NCBI GenBank assembly: GCA_025360015.1
Contig: JANYCZ010000001.1
Location: 62,001-126,000 of the forward strand
Direction of reading: 5' to 3'
Source: Verrucomicrobiota bacterium
GTDB taxonomy: Bacteria; Verrucomicrobiota; Verrucomicrobiia; Verrucomicrobiales; Verrucomicrobiaceae
DNA length: 64,000 nt
The notes beneath the pieces were generated by a model. It ran no database searches, was not told the origin of the DNA, and saw nothing but the letters and a program-made list of their open reading frames with translations. The position numbers and the translations under genes are program-made. This document shows positions 17,959 to 27,043 of the stretch, in pieces (position 1 is the stretch's first letter; each line of letters begins with the position of its first letter).

Positions 17959-18554
17959 CTAGTTCCCTCTGGCGACAACGCGGGCGTCCAGCCATGTGCA
18001 GCGGGGCTTGGTTTAAGACGTGGGCCAAACGTGTTCAACAATTGCCAAGTATGCTCAAGCAAGGCTGGTTTCACGCTCGGTTGCGACAACAAGGGGCACA
18101 GGTGGATGGCATGACTTTTTTATCCGATGCCGGGCTGATCTCAGGGCGGCTGGAGTTGTTCGCTGCGGGCGCGCATAGCTTTATTGGCCGGGCCGAACTT
18201 GCTGTGCATGCGCCTTTAACGATTGGCAATTGTGTATGCATCAATGACGGCGTCAAAATCCTTACCGCCAGTCATGACGTTGGTGATCCTGCGTGGGCTG
18301 GAATCGCCAAGCCTATTGTTATCGAAGATTATGTCTGGATCGCAACCAATGCGTTGATTCTCCCCGGCGTGATACTGGGCCGAGGGGCGGTAGTAGCGGC
18401 TGGGGCGGTGGTGACGAAAGATGTGCCGCCCTGTGGAATTGTGGCTGGCAATCCTGCGCGTTTACTGGAGAAATGCCGGGTGGAAACCTTAAACTATCAA
18501 CCTACTGATTCCCTGGCCTTGTTTCGTGCTTGGCTCTCGCAGCCGTTACCGTGA
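17955..18554 (+). CDS. Hexapeptide-repeat O-acetyltransferase (WcaF/Vat-like)
   Basis: A 199-aa left-handed beta-helix acyltransferase. Imperfect hexapeptide repeats begin around residue 50. The active-site region reads TIGNCVCINDGVKILTASHDV with the catalytic His in SHD, and the last coils are VIEDYVWIATNALILPGVILGRGAVVAAGAVVTKDV then VAGNPARLL, characteristic of sugar O-acetyltransferases that use acetyl-CoA. ATG 17955 overlaps the preceding stop (ATGA). It probably acetylates a sugar of the polysaccharide. A 244-base gap follows, in which no confident promoter or terminator was seen. Confidence 0.9.
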   Translation: MTSSLWRQRGRPAMCSGAWFKTWAKRVQQLPSMLKQGWFHARLRQQGAQVDGMTFLSDAGLISGRLELFAAGAHSFIGRAELAVHAPLTIGNCVCINDGVKILTASHDVGDPAWAGIAKPIVIEDYVWIATNALILPGVILGRGAVVAAGAVVTKDVPPCGIVAGNPARLLEKCRVETLNYQPTDSLALFRAWLSQPLP

Positions 18555-18798
18555 ATTGCCGCCCATGAACTGATTTTCGCCGCCATCAGACTGCCGCTCT
18601 CGGAGCTTTGATGATCATTGCTTGGAGCTACATTTATAGGTCGGCGGCGGCAAAGGCGGCCTTTGTGTGTGATGCCGCAAGGGTGTATTTTGGGGCTTTT
18701 AGTCTGGCCCATAAAATTAACCGATCAATTCATTTGTACTGCGGGAAAGCAACATTGCCGGTCCTGTAAAATTCTGCTTAACCCCAAAGTTTGCGCCC

Positions 18799-20268
18799 AT
18801 GAACCCGCTGCTGTCAATCGTTCTCGCCGCCAAACTACCCCTCTCCACTCTGCTTGCAGCGGGAGCCCTTGGAGCTTTGGTCATTATCGGCTGGGGCTAT
18901 GTCAACTGGCGCGCCGCGGTTAAGTTGGCGTTTTTCGCCGTGCTGGTGGAGGGGGCGATCCGCAAGTGGCTTCTTCCTTCGGGTGAGGAGTTGGTGTATT
19001 TCCTCAAGGACGTGTTCTTGATTGGGGCCTACCTCAAGTTTTATTTCGCGCCTGACCCAGAGCTGCGGGCGCTGCGTTTGCGAGTTCCAGGAACCCTTGT
19101 TTTTCTGCTCTGTGCCCTAGTGTCATTCAGTGCATTGAATCCTAACATCGGCTCTCCGCTGCTCGCGGCCTATGGGTTCAAGATCTACTTCATGTATGTG
19201 CCGCTGACTTTTATGATGCCTTACCTCTTCCGCACCCAGCAGGAGATGTTGCGTGAGATCACTTGGTATGTCCTTCTGGCGATTCCTATCTGCCTTCTGG
19301 GATTTTTGCAGTACAGTTCCGACCGATTCAGTGTGCTCAACACCTTTGCGTCAGGAATGAGCGAGAGTGGCGCGACTGGTTTCGGTGTGGGAGACCGTGC
19401 CCGCGTGACCGGCACCTTCTCCTACCTCAGCGGTCATACCACTTTTGTCATTGTATTTTTTGCTCTGGCGGTGGCGTTGCTGGCCCTGCGGGAGACACGC
19501 TGGAAATGGTTGTTTATCTTCGTCTTGATTCCTATGCTGGCAGGCAATGCCTTGATGGGTGGGTCGCGCGCAACGGTGGTCACCATGGCCTTTGTGACCG
19601 TCGGATTTACCCTTGTCTCAATGAGTGGGCGTCTAGGTACCTCCCGCAATTTTGTCATGATTTTGGTGTTCGGCAGCGCAGTGGGGATCGGGGGGGCGGT
19701 TTACTTTTTTACAGATGCACTGGCGCACTGGGAAACACGCGCTCTTACCTCTGGAGACAGCCTGCATAGTCGTACCATCGATCATCCTGTGGCAGCACTC
19801 AATGCGGCGTTTAAGGAGGGCGGTGCCTTCGGTTTCGGTATCGGGACCGAACACCCTGCCACCGCTGCCATCCGGAATAAACTAGGCATTCCGCCCCCCA
19901 AGGCACGGCCACCATTCCTGGACAACGAACTGGGTCAGGTGCTGGCGGAACTCGGGCTTATGGGTTTTGTAAGCTGGTATGCCCTGCGCTTTCTGCTCCT
20001 TTGGCTGACCTGGCAGTCGTATAAGCGGTCTCCAGCCGGCATCGTGCGAGTGCTGTGCCTCGCAGTCATCCTGATCGTGGGACCTTTCCTGCTGATGTCT
20101 GTGGTTTACAATCATACGGCTAGCTTTTACATATTTGCGCTCTCGGGATTTGGCCTGATCCCTCTGCTTGAACCCACTATTCAGCGTCGCGCCGCGCCGC
20201 GCCTCGGCGCAGCCCCTGCAGCGACGCCTGCCCCGACCATCTCTCGCCATCGCGGCAGTCGAATGTGA
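18799..20268 (+). CDS. Wzy/O-antigen-ligase-like polymerase
   Basis: A 489-aa membrane protein with roughly ten to twelve hydrophobic segments. Its start includes the GAIRKWLLP segment shared by many polymerase-like proteins of exopolysaccharide loci. It has a large periplasmic-type loop (about residues 305-380) containing DSLHSRTIDHPVAALN, which ends in FLDNELGQVLAELGLMGF, the pattern seen in Wzy/WaaL family proteins. It would polymerise repeat units in the periplasm after Wzx export. The Pro/Ala-rich C-terminus (APRLGAAPAATPAP) is low complexity. A 244-base gap upstream probably holds a promoter that cannot be identified. Confidence 0.8.
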   Translation: MNPLLSIVLAAKLPLSTLLAAGALGALVIIGWGYVNWRAAVKLAFFAVLVEGAIRKWLLPSGEELVYFLKDVFLIGAYLKFYFAPDPELRALRLRVPGTLVFLLCALVSFSALNPNIGSPLLAAYGFKIYFMYVPLTFMMPYLFRTQQEMLREITWYVLLAIPICLLGFLQYSSDRFSVLNTFASGMSESGATGFGVGDRARVTGTFSYLSGHTTFVIVFFALAVALLALRETRWKWLFIFVLIPMLAGNALMGGSRATVVTMAFVTVGFTLVSMSGRLGTSRNFVMILVFGSAVGIGGAVYFFTDALAHWETRALTSGDSLHSRTIDHPVAALNAAFKEGGAFGFGIGTEHPATAAIRNKLGIPPPKARPPFLDNELGQVLAELGLMGFVSWYALRFLLLWLTWQSYKRSPAGIVRVLCLAVILIVGPFLLMSVVYNHTASFYIFALSGFGLIPLLEPTIQRRAAPRLGAAPAATPAPTISRHRGSRM

Positions 20269-20316
20269 CGAAATACTTGCCTGCAAGAAAGTTCTCCGGT
20301 CAATTCCTGCATACTC

Positions 20317-21240
20317 TTGTCAGATACTGTGCTCCATCCCACCTCTTGCGCCGTCACGGCTATTGTACCCGCTTGCAGGCGTCTGGAGCCGCTGCTGACT
20401 ACCCTGCGGCGCATTCAGGATTGCGATCCGGTTCCCAATGAAATCGTCGTGCATGTGGATGGTGACGATGAGAAAATTGTGGCCGCGGTGCGTGGGTTCA
20501 ATGCAGGTATCCGCATTTTGACCTCCGGTGCTTTATTGGGGCCTGGAGGCTCCAGAAATCGCCTTGTCGAAGCTGCCAAACATGAACTCGTGGCGAACTT
20601 TGACGATGATTCGTTTCCTGAACAGCCGGATTATTTCGCCCGGGTGCAGATGCTGGCAGAACGTTTCCCAGAGGCGGCGATGTTCAGTGCTGCCAGCCAT
20701 GCAAAGGAATGGGAGTCACTGCAGTTCCAACAGATCGCCCTGCCTTCCGGCTGCGGCAGTGTGTTCCGCAAAAGCTGGTTTCAACGCATCCGTGGTTTTG
20801 TACCGCTGCCCATCGCTTACAACATGGAGGAGGTGGACATCGGGCTGCAACTGCACGCAGTGAACGGGATGATCGTGCATGATCCGCTGCTGCGTGTCGT
20901 GCATGACCGTGTCCCAGATACTGAAATCAATGCGGACATGAATGCTCAAATTTTGGCCAACACCGCCCTGTTTCCGTTCCTGCGGTTTCCCATCTGGTTC
21001 TGGCCGCTGGGCGTGTGGAGTGTTTGTCGCCGTCTGCAGTGGATGATTGCGCAAGGATGGACCAAGGGATTGAGACATGGGCTGCAGATGATTCCCGGAC
21101 GCATGCAGCAATACAAAACTTACCGTCGAGCCGTGAGCAGCCGCACGCTGCTTTCCTGGCTGAAATTGAAGCGCCGGCCAAAAGATCTGGGGGCAGCCAC
21201 GCCGAGGCCAGCAGGAGGAGGTGAGCCGCGCAGACGATGA
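20317..21240 (+). CDS. Glycosyltransferase family 2
   Basis: A 307-aa GT-A transferase. It has CAVTAIVPACRRLEPLLTTL, VVHVDGDDE and GGSRNRLVEAAKHELVANFDDDSF, which supplies the metal-binding DDD. An EEVDIGLQLHA segment corresponds to the ED catalytic-base region of GT2. The start is TTG at 20317; no in-frame ATG lies at a sensible place. The C-terminus is basic and Pro/Gly-rich. It overlaps the next FkbM gene by ATGA, so the two are probably cotranslated. Confidence 0.85.
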   Translation: MSDTVLHPTSCAVTAIVPACRRLEPLLTTLRRIQDCDPVPNEIVVHVDGDDEKIVAAVRGFNAGIRILTSGALLGPGGSRNRLVEAAKHELVANFDDDSFPEQPDYFARVQMLAERFPEAAMFSAASHAKEWESLQFQQIALPSGCGSVFRKSWFQRIRGFVPLPIAYNMEEVDIGLQLHAVNGMIVHDPLLRVVHDRVPDTEINADMNAQILANTALFPFLRFPIWFWPLGVWSVCRRLQWMIAQGWTKGLRHGLQMIPGRMQQYKTYRRAVSSRTLLSWLKLKRRPKDLGAATPRPAGGGEPRRR

Positions 21241-22004
21241 AATGGATGCGAGCTCTGGTACGGCAGATGTATCCGTATGGTCAAGAGCGAATGGTTCTAT
21301 GGGGACCCCTACGAGGTATGCGCTTCGTGGTCGTTCCAGGTATGGGAGCGACTTATGCCCTCGGAATGGACAGCATGCACTGGCAGTTTCTGAAGGGAAA
21401 GGTGAATGAGGGAGAGGTGGTCTATGATGTCGGGGCCAATTGCGGGCAGATGGCAATGTTTTTTTCACGCCGCGTGGGAGCCCCAGGCCGTGTTTACAGT
21501 TTTGAGCCCGTTCCGCAGAATGTGAAGATCTTGCGCCAGAATCTCGCGGCGAACTGCTGCACCAATGTCGAGGTCATTGAAGCAGCGGTGGCTGTAGATT
21601 CGATGCCGAGACGATTTTGTTTCGACGCCGCCCACCATACGATGGGCACGCTGGAAGGGGACATGGTCAAACTGAATCGCTGGCAGACGACGCTGGATGT
21701 GTCTTGTGTGACCCTGGATGATATTTTGGCGCAGGGGGCGCGTCCTCCCGACGTGATCAAGATCGATGTGGAAGGGGCTGGCCTTGGCGTGGTCGAGGGG
21801 GCCTGCCGTTTGATCGAGACGCATCGTCCGCGCATTTACTTTGAACTGCATGCCTGTGCCGAGGATGCTCCGGAGTTGCAAGCGGTGCAGATGTTACGAG
21901 ATCGATGGGAGTATCGCATTCACGACCTAAACAATAATCTAGCTGGAGGATTCGGTCCCGTGTGGGGCGGTGCGGTCTGGTGCGAGCCTCCCTTTTCAAA
22001 ATGA
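21237..22004 (+). CDS. FkbM family methyltransferase (FkbM-6)
   Basis: A 255-aa FkbM methyltransferase. DVGANCG is at residues 64-70, SFEPVP at 88-93 and IKIDVEGAG at 174-182. HHTMGTL is a common FkbM segment, and IYFELHACAEDAPEL ends the domain. The start overlaps the GT2 stop and its own stop overlaps the next FkbM start (ATGA both times), giving two FkbM genes in tandem with translational coupling. The two proteins are not close to each other, which argues for different substrates. Confidence 0.92.
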   Translation: MKWMRALVRQMYPYGQERMVLWGPLRGMRFVVVPGMGATYALGMDSMHWQFLKGKVNEGEVVYDVGANCGQMAMFFSRRVGAPGRVYSFEPVPQNVKILRQNLAANCCTNVEVIEAAVAVDSMPRRFCFDAAHHTMGTLEGDMVKLNRWQTTLDVSCVTLDDILAQGARPPDVIKIDVEGAGLGVVEGACRLIETHRPRIYFELHACAEDAPELQAVQMLRDRWEYRIHDLNNNLAGGFGPVWGGAVWCEPPFSK

Positions 22005-22870
22005 TCCAGGCCTTCCAACATGGATGGCGGGAGGGGCTACAGGCGGCGGGGCTCGCCGATGAACCGTCCTCCCGGTCGCAATTGCGGCGGGACTTCCTGC
22101 TTAGCCGACTGCTGCGGCTAGGCCGTCTGTCCGGCTATAACAAGCTGCGTCAGGTGAGTCTCAGAGGTCTGAAGGTGAGCTACCGCTTCAACAGGGGAGA
22201 TCTCCAGAGTCTGCGTGAAGTGTTGATCGATCAGGTCTACATCAGTGATATGCCATTCATTCCGCAAACGATCCTTGATCTGGGGGCCAACATCGGTCTT
22301 GCGTCACTCTGGTTCTCCAAGCGGATCAAACCCTGCCAGGCTCACTTAAACCAATGTCCTTTTCTGCTGGGCGTGGAACCCGTTCCTGAGAATGCGGCGG
22401 TGGCGGAAATCAACTTCCTTGACAACGATGTTCCCGGGGAAGTTGTCAGGGCGGCGGTGGGCCAGATGTCCGGAGAAGCATGGTTTGAGTCACGGGCGGA
22501 GTCAAACCTTGGGCGTCTTTCCAGCGAAGCCTCCACCGGCACACAAATCCGCGTCCCGGTGGTGGGCATTCGAGACCTCCTGGATCGCTTTCCGACGGGG
22601 CAGGTCGATCTGGTGAAGATGGACATCGAAGGCGGGGAAGAGGAACTGCTGGGTCATGACACGGACTGGCTCGCGAAAGTGAAGGCGCTTCTCATCGAAT
22701 GGCATGATGATCTGACTGATTCGCGCCCGCTGATCCGGAATATTGAAGCCGCCGGTTTCCGGCATCAGCAGATAAATTTTGAACGTCAGGACAATTTGAG
22801 CTTTTTTTTCAAGCCAGAGATAGACGATTTGCATCGCAAAGGTTGCAGCAGTGAGAAATCGACAAACTGA
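22001..22870 (+). CDS. FkbM family methyltransferase (FkbM-7)
   Basis: A 289-aa FkbM methyltransferase starting at ATG 22001 (ATGA overlap). DLGANIG is at residues 93-99, GVEPVP at 124-129 and VKMDIEGGEE at 205-214. Its N-terminal part (KLRQVSLRG, YRFNRGDLQSLREVLIDQVY) is a clear paralogue of the protein starting at 2463, though this gene is more GC-rich. One base separates its stop from the next gene. Substrate unknown; a polysaccharide sugar is inferred. Confidence 0.92.
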   Translation: MIQAFQHGWREGLQAAGLADEPSSRSQLRRDFLLSRLLRLGRLSGYNKLRQVSLRGLKVSYRFNRGDLQSLREVLIDQVYISDMPFIPQTILDLGANIGLASLWFSKRIKPCQAHLNQCPFLLGVEPVPENAAVAEINFLDNDVPGEVVRAAVGQMSGEAWFESRAESNLGRLSSEASTGTQIRVPVVGIRDLLDRFPTGQVDLVKMDIEGGEEELLGHDTDWLAKVKALLIEWHDDLTDSRPLIRNIEAAGFRHQQINFERQDNLSFFFKPEIDDLHRKGCSSEKSTN

Positions 22871-22871
22871 A

Positions 22872-25181
22872 ATGAAACCTGACTGCATTCACATCTGGAC
22901 GCCCGGTATCCGCGAAGGGGCGGGGGGGATTCAGGCATTTTCACGCGTTTATGTGATGGCGATACGGGAGGCCTTTCCTCGGGCGTTGATCCGGGTGTTC
23001 GTCAAAAATGACGAGCCTGATCCAGATGATCCGCTCCTCAGTATGGGCGTGGTGTTCCATTCAGTGGCCCGACGGCCTGCCTGCTTGCGTACGACGTTGC
23101 TGGTGCTTTTGGGGATCGGCCTGGGTTTATGGAAAAAGCCCGTGGTGGCCGTGACGACTCATCTGCATTTCCTGCCGGCCTTGCGGATGCTGCATTGGTT
23201 GCGCTCCGTACCGGTGATGAGCGTGTTGCATGGGATTGAGGCCTGGAACCTTCGTGGAGGTCCGCGGGTTTGGGCGATGCATGCGGCGGATCATTTGATG
23301 GCTGTGAGCCACTACACCCGCCAAGTGGTGATCAATTCTTATGGCATTCATCCGGATAAGATCAGCGTGGTGCCGAACACTTTTGACACGGAGCGTTTCA
23401 CCCCTGGACCGAAACCGGAGTACTTGTTGAAACGGTATGGTTTGAAACCTGATCAACCTGTGTTGCTTACGGTGAGCAGGCTGCAACTATCCGAACGTTA
23501 CAAAGGCCACCGTCAGGTGCTCGTAGCCTTGCAGACTATTCGACGGCAGTTTCCGAAAGTGTGCCTGGTCGTGGTAGGGACGGGAAATGACCTCGCCAGT
23601 CTGCGTGAGGCAGTCGTCGCCCGCGGGTTGGCGGATTGTGTCATTCTGGCGGGGCATGTGTCAGGGGAGGAACTTCCGGATCATTACCGCCTTTGTGATG
23701 CGTTTGTCATGCCCAGCAGCAAGGAGGGGTTTGGGATTGTGTTTTTAGAGGCGATGGCCACTGGCAAACCGGTGGTGGCAGGCCGAATAGACGGCTCCGT
23801 GGATGCTTTGGATGGCGGGCGGCTGGGGCTGCTGGTAGATCCCAATGATCCGGGGTCGATTACCGAGGCGTTGCAGCAGGTGCTGTCACGCACCCCGTCA
23901 CAGGCCCTATGGCATGATCCTGTGGCATTGCGTGCTGCGGTGGTGGAGCAGTTTGGGTATCCTCGGGTCAGTCGGCTGCTGGCAGAAGATATGGGCGCGC
24001 TGCTGGGACAGGCAAAACTGACCGGGAACATGCAGATGGCTGCCCCCTCGCTTGTGCCGGCAGTAGCGGCAGCCCCGCGCATCGTCGTGCTGACGCAGCT
24101 TACCTCCCCTTATCAGGTGGAGTTTTTCAATGCATTGTCCGCAGTTTCTGACTGTCATATCGAGGTGATTTATCTCACCAGCCGTGATCGCAGCCGTCAG
24201 TGGGAGATGACGCACATCGGGCATATTCATCTCATTCTCTCCGAAACACCGCACATGCGTGAAGACGCCATGCGGGCGATCCGGAACGCGGATCTCGTGA
24301 TCTTTAACTATTATACGGACTGGTTCACACTCAGGGCGATTCGGGAGCGTGCACGGCAGGGCAAGCCGTGGGTGTTCTGGGGAGAGCGACCGGGATTTTT
24401 CCAGACGGGCATGACGGGCGTGATGGCGCGCTGGTTTCTACTTTGGCCCCTCCATCGCAGTGCCGTGCCGATCTGGGCGGTGGGAGGTTTTGGCGTGGCA
24501 GGTTATCAACGTGAGTTTGGCCATTACCGTGCTTACCAAAACATTCCGTACTTTTCCGAGTTGAAGGGCTTTCTAAAGATTGAACGCCCACCCGATGCTG
24601 CGCGTGTGTTCTTTTACTCAGGCTCTTTCACTGCGCGCAAAGGTTCTGACTTGCTGGCCGAGTGCTTCAAGCGCATCGCCAGCCGGCATCCGGAGGCTCG
24701 GCTGGTCCTCGTAGGGGCAGGGGAGATGGAGCGCCAGATGCGCAACACACTTCAGCCCTGCGCGGCCCGGGTGACTTGGATGGGGTTTCAGCCTTGGCAC
24801 CAAGTGTCTGAATGCTATCAGCTCGGCACGATTTTTTGTTTTCCATCTCGGTATGATGGCTGGGGACTCGCCCTCGTCGAAGCGTTGGCCTCGGGCATGC
24901 CTGCCATCGGCACGGACCGCACGGGTGCGGCGTTGGAATTCCTGGCCGATCACAAAGCCGGATGGCTTGTGGAGGCAGGCAACAGACTGGCTCTGGAGAA
25001 GGCCATGGAGAAGGCGCTTCTGCTCCCGGCACCGGAGTTTCAGGCCATGCAGGCCGCTGCGCGGAGGGCTGTCTCTCAGAGCAGCCTTGAAGCAGGAGTA
25101 CGCCGATTCAAGGTGGCGGTGCAGGACGCGCTGTCAGGCCTGCCTGCCTTTTCTCCTGCCCCCCCCCCGCATTCCAACTAA
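22872..25181 (+). CDS. Two glycosyltransferase family 4 units fused in one protein
   Basis: A 769-aa protein with two complete GT4 units. The first (about residues 1-385) has a glycine-rich acceptor loop REGAGGIQAFSRVY, VVPNTFDTERF, LTVSRLQLSERYKGH and the E-x7-E site in SSKEGFGIVFLEAMATGKP. The second (about 400-760) has VVLTQLTSPYQVEFFNAL, FYSGSFTARKGSDLLAECF and PSRYDGWGLALVEALASGMPAIG. ATG 22872 is one base after the previous stop; a GTG at 22851 is the alternative. It may add two sugars in succession. A run of ten C (25159-25168) sits just before the stop, encoding a Pro tail, so slippage would change only the last few residues. Confidence 0.9.
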   Translation: MKPDCIHIWTPGIREGAGGIQAFSRVYVMAIREAFPRALIRVFVKNDEPDPDDPLLSMGVVFHSVARRPACLRTTLLVLLGIGLGLWKKPVVAVTTHLHFLPALRMLHWLRSVPVMSVLHGIEAWNLRGGPRVWAMHAADHLMAVSHYTRQVVINSYGIHPDKISVVPNTFDTERFTPGPKPEYLLKRYGLKPDQPVLLTVSRLQLSERYKGHRQVLVALQTIRRQFPKVCLVVVGTGNDLASLREAVVARGLADCVILAGHVSGEELPDHYRLCDAFVMPSSKEGFGIVFLEAMATGKPVVAGRIDGSVDALDGGRLGLLVDPNDPGSITEALQQVLSRTPSQALWHDPVALRAAVVEQFGYPRVSRLLAEDMGALLGQAKLTGNMQMAAPSLVPAVAAAPRIVVLTQLTSPYQVEFFNALSAVSDCHIEVIYLTSRDRSRQWEMTHIGHIHLILSETPHMREDAMRAIRNADLVIFNYYTDWFTLRAIRERARQGKPWVFWGERPGFFQTGMTGVMARWFLLWPLHRSAVPIWAVGGFGVAGYQREFGHYRAYQNIPYFSELKGFLKIERPPDAARVFFYSGSFTARKGSDLLAECFKRIASRHPEARLVLVGAGEMERQMRNTLQPCAARVTWMGFQPWHQVSECYQLGTIFCFPSRYDGWGLALVEALASGMPAIGTDRTGAALEFLADHKAGWLVEAGNRLALEKAMEKALLLPAPEFQAMQAAARRAVSQSSLEAGVRRFKVAVQDALSGLPAFSPAPPPHSN
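22922..22928 (+). repeat. Homopolymer G7 near the start of the fused glycosyltransferase gene
   Basis: Seven consecutive G directly encode part of the glycine-rich acceptor loop around codon 18-20 of the gene starting at 22872. An indel here would truncate both transferase units. The run is short and may be simply a consequence of the Gly-Gly codons. Confidence 0.6.
25159..25168 (+). repeat. Homopolymer C10 at the end of the fused glycosyltransferase gene
   Basis: Ten consecutive C, the longest homopolymer noticed in the window, within the last eight codons of the gene ending at 25181 and 18 bases before the asparagine synthase start at 25186. A length change would alter the C-terminal tail and could shift the upstream stop into or past the next start, changing translational coupling. 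Confidence 0.9.
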
Positions 25182-25185
25182 ATTT

Positions 25186-26988
25186 ATGTGCGGCATCGCA
25201 GGCATTTTCAATTCAAGTGGGGCGGAACGTGAGGGGGTGGTTTCCGAACTGCAGGCTCTAGCTGCCGCGCTGAAGCACCGCGGACCGGATGATCGTGGTA
25301 CCTGGGCTTCTCCCGATGGCATTGCTGGACTGGCGCATGTGCGTCTGTCGATTCTCGATCTCTCCCCGGCAGGGCATCAGCCCATGGCTTTCTGCGAGGG
25401 GCGCTACACCATCAGCTTCAACGGAGAGATCTACAATTTTCGCGAGCTGCGGGCCGAATTGGAACAGCAGGGTGTGCAGTTCAAAACAGGAACAGACACC
25501 GAGGTGCTGCTGGCGATGTATCAGCGGGACGGCGTGCACTGTGTGCAGCATTTGCGCGGCATGTTTGCCTTCTGCATCTGGGACCAGCAGGAACAGCGGG
25601 CGTTTCTGGCCCGTGATCCGCTGGGCATCAAGCCGCTGTACTATTCCATGAAAGGGGATGGCAGCCTGGTCTTCGCTTCTGAACTGAAAGCCTTGCGGCG
25701 TTCCGGGTTGGTCGGCACGGAAATCGATGCAACGGCGGTCATGGCTTATTTTGAAACCGGCAGCGTGCCTGAACCGTTGACCTTGCTGAAAGGGACGTTC
25801 TGCCTGAGGGCTGGCCACTGGCTGCAGTGGTCCCAGGGCACCCTGCAGGAGCACTGCTACTGGCAGATTCAATTTGATGAGCGCGGAGAGTCACCCATGG
25901 ATCATCAGCAGGCCGTGCCGCTGGTCCGTGAGGCTTTGATGGACTCCATCCGACATCATTTTGTGAGCGATGTGCCGGTTGGGATTTTTCTCAGCGGTGG
26001 CATTGACTCCACCGCCCTTGTCGCAATGGCGGTGGAGGCCGGCTATCGGGGCTTTCGCACCTTTTCCATCGGCGTGGACGACGCTGAATTGGATGAATCC
26101 TCCGTCGCTCGGGAGACCGCGGCGCATTTTAAAACCGAGCATCACGAGCTGCTGCTTTCCGGCCACACCGCCGAGGAGAGTTTCGCCGAATATCTTCAGT
26201 GCGGGGATCAGCCCAGCATTGATGGCTTCAATACGTACACCGTCTCCCGTTTCGCCAGAAATGCAGGAATGAAAGTCGTACTCTCGGGACTCGGCGGAGA
26301 TGAATTGTTCGGGGGCTATCCCAGCTTTTCCGCCGTTCCCAGGCTGGCACGCTGGCACCGCAGGTTTCATCTCGCCGCTCCATTGGATGCCATGGTGGGC
26401 GGGGCCATGGAAAAATGGGGCATGACGACCCGGGTCAGGCGACTGGGCAGCATGCTGCGCCGTCCACCTGGCATTCTTTCCGCCTACCGTTCTTTTCGCG
26501 GTGTGTTTTCACCTCACACGGCGCGTCTGCTGACTAAAAATTATGTGCCTGATCTGCCTGCGGACTCCCAGGGATTTGGCGGCGATCCCTGCCGGGCGCA
26601 AAACGAACTGGACGAGGTGAGTGAACTGGAACTCAGCCGTTACATGCGCAATCAACTGCTCAAGGACAGCGATGTCATGAGCATGGCTCACGGTCTCGAG
26701 CTGCGTGTTCCCTTCGTGGACAGGACGTTGTTGGAATCAGTCGCCCGTGTGCCAGCCTCCCTGCGTCTGCGCAGCGGCAAAGCAATGCTTCTTGAGGCGG
26801 TTCCTGAGGTGCCAGGCCGCATTTCAAATGCTCGGAAGCGCGGGTTCTCGTTTCCTTTTGAAAAATGGCTGCAGGCCTCCTGGGGACGGGAGTTTGCAGC
26901 AGTGCGGCAGCATATGCCTTTCCCCAATCCCAGTTGGTATCAGCTCTGGAGCGTGTTTATGCTCGAGCGCTGGCTTAAAGGAGATTGA
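25186..26988 (+). CDS. asnB: Asparagine synthase-type glutamine amidotransferase
   Basis: A 600-aa AsnB-type enzyme. Cys2 after the start Met is the class II glutaminase nucleophile (MCGIAGIF), RLSILDLSPAGHQPM and FNGEIYNF complete that domain, and the ATP pyrophosphatase loop SGGIDST lies at residues 270-276. LSGLGGDELFGGYP and the DSDVMSMAHGLELRVPFVD motif are also present. ATG 25186 is chosen because Cys2 must be exposed. In surface-polysaccharide loci such proteins often amidate sugar acids rather than make free asparagine, so the real substrate may be a uronic acid; sequence cannot decide. It lies 4 bases after the double glycosyltransferase gene. Confidence 0.92.
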   Translation: MCGIAGIFNSSGAEREGVVSELQALAAALKHRGPDDRGTWASPDGIAGLAHVRLSILDLSPAGHQPMAFCEGRYTISFNGEIYNFRELRAELEQQGVQFKTGTDTEVLLAMYQRDGVHCVQHLRGMFAFCIWDQQEQRAFLARDPLGIKPLYYSMKGDGSLVFASELKALRRSGLVGTEIDATAVMAYFETGSVPEPLTLLKGTFCLRAGHWLQWSQGTLQEHCYWQIQFDERGESPMDHQQAVPLVREALMDSIRHHFVSDVPVGIFLSGGIDSTALVAMAVEAGYRGFRTFSIGVDDAELDESSVARETAAHFKTEHHELLLSGHTAEESFAEYLQCGDQPSIDGFNTYTVSRFARNAGMKVVLSGLGGDELFGGYPSFSAVPRLARWHRRFHLAAPLDAMVGGAMEKWGMTTRVRRLGSMLRRPPGILSAYRSFRGVFSPHTARLLTKNYVPDLPADSQGFGGDPCRAQNELDEVSELELSRYMRNQLLKDSDVMSMAHGLELRVPFVDRTLLESVARVPASLRLRSGKAMLLEAVPEVPGRISNARKRGFSFPFEKWLQASWGREFAAVRQHMPFPNPSWYQLWSVFMLERWLKGD

Positions 26989-27043
26989 TTTGTGAGCGAT
27001 CAAAGCCGGCGGAGGCGCTGTCAATGGTCTTTCCTTTGATTTG

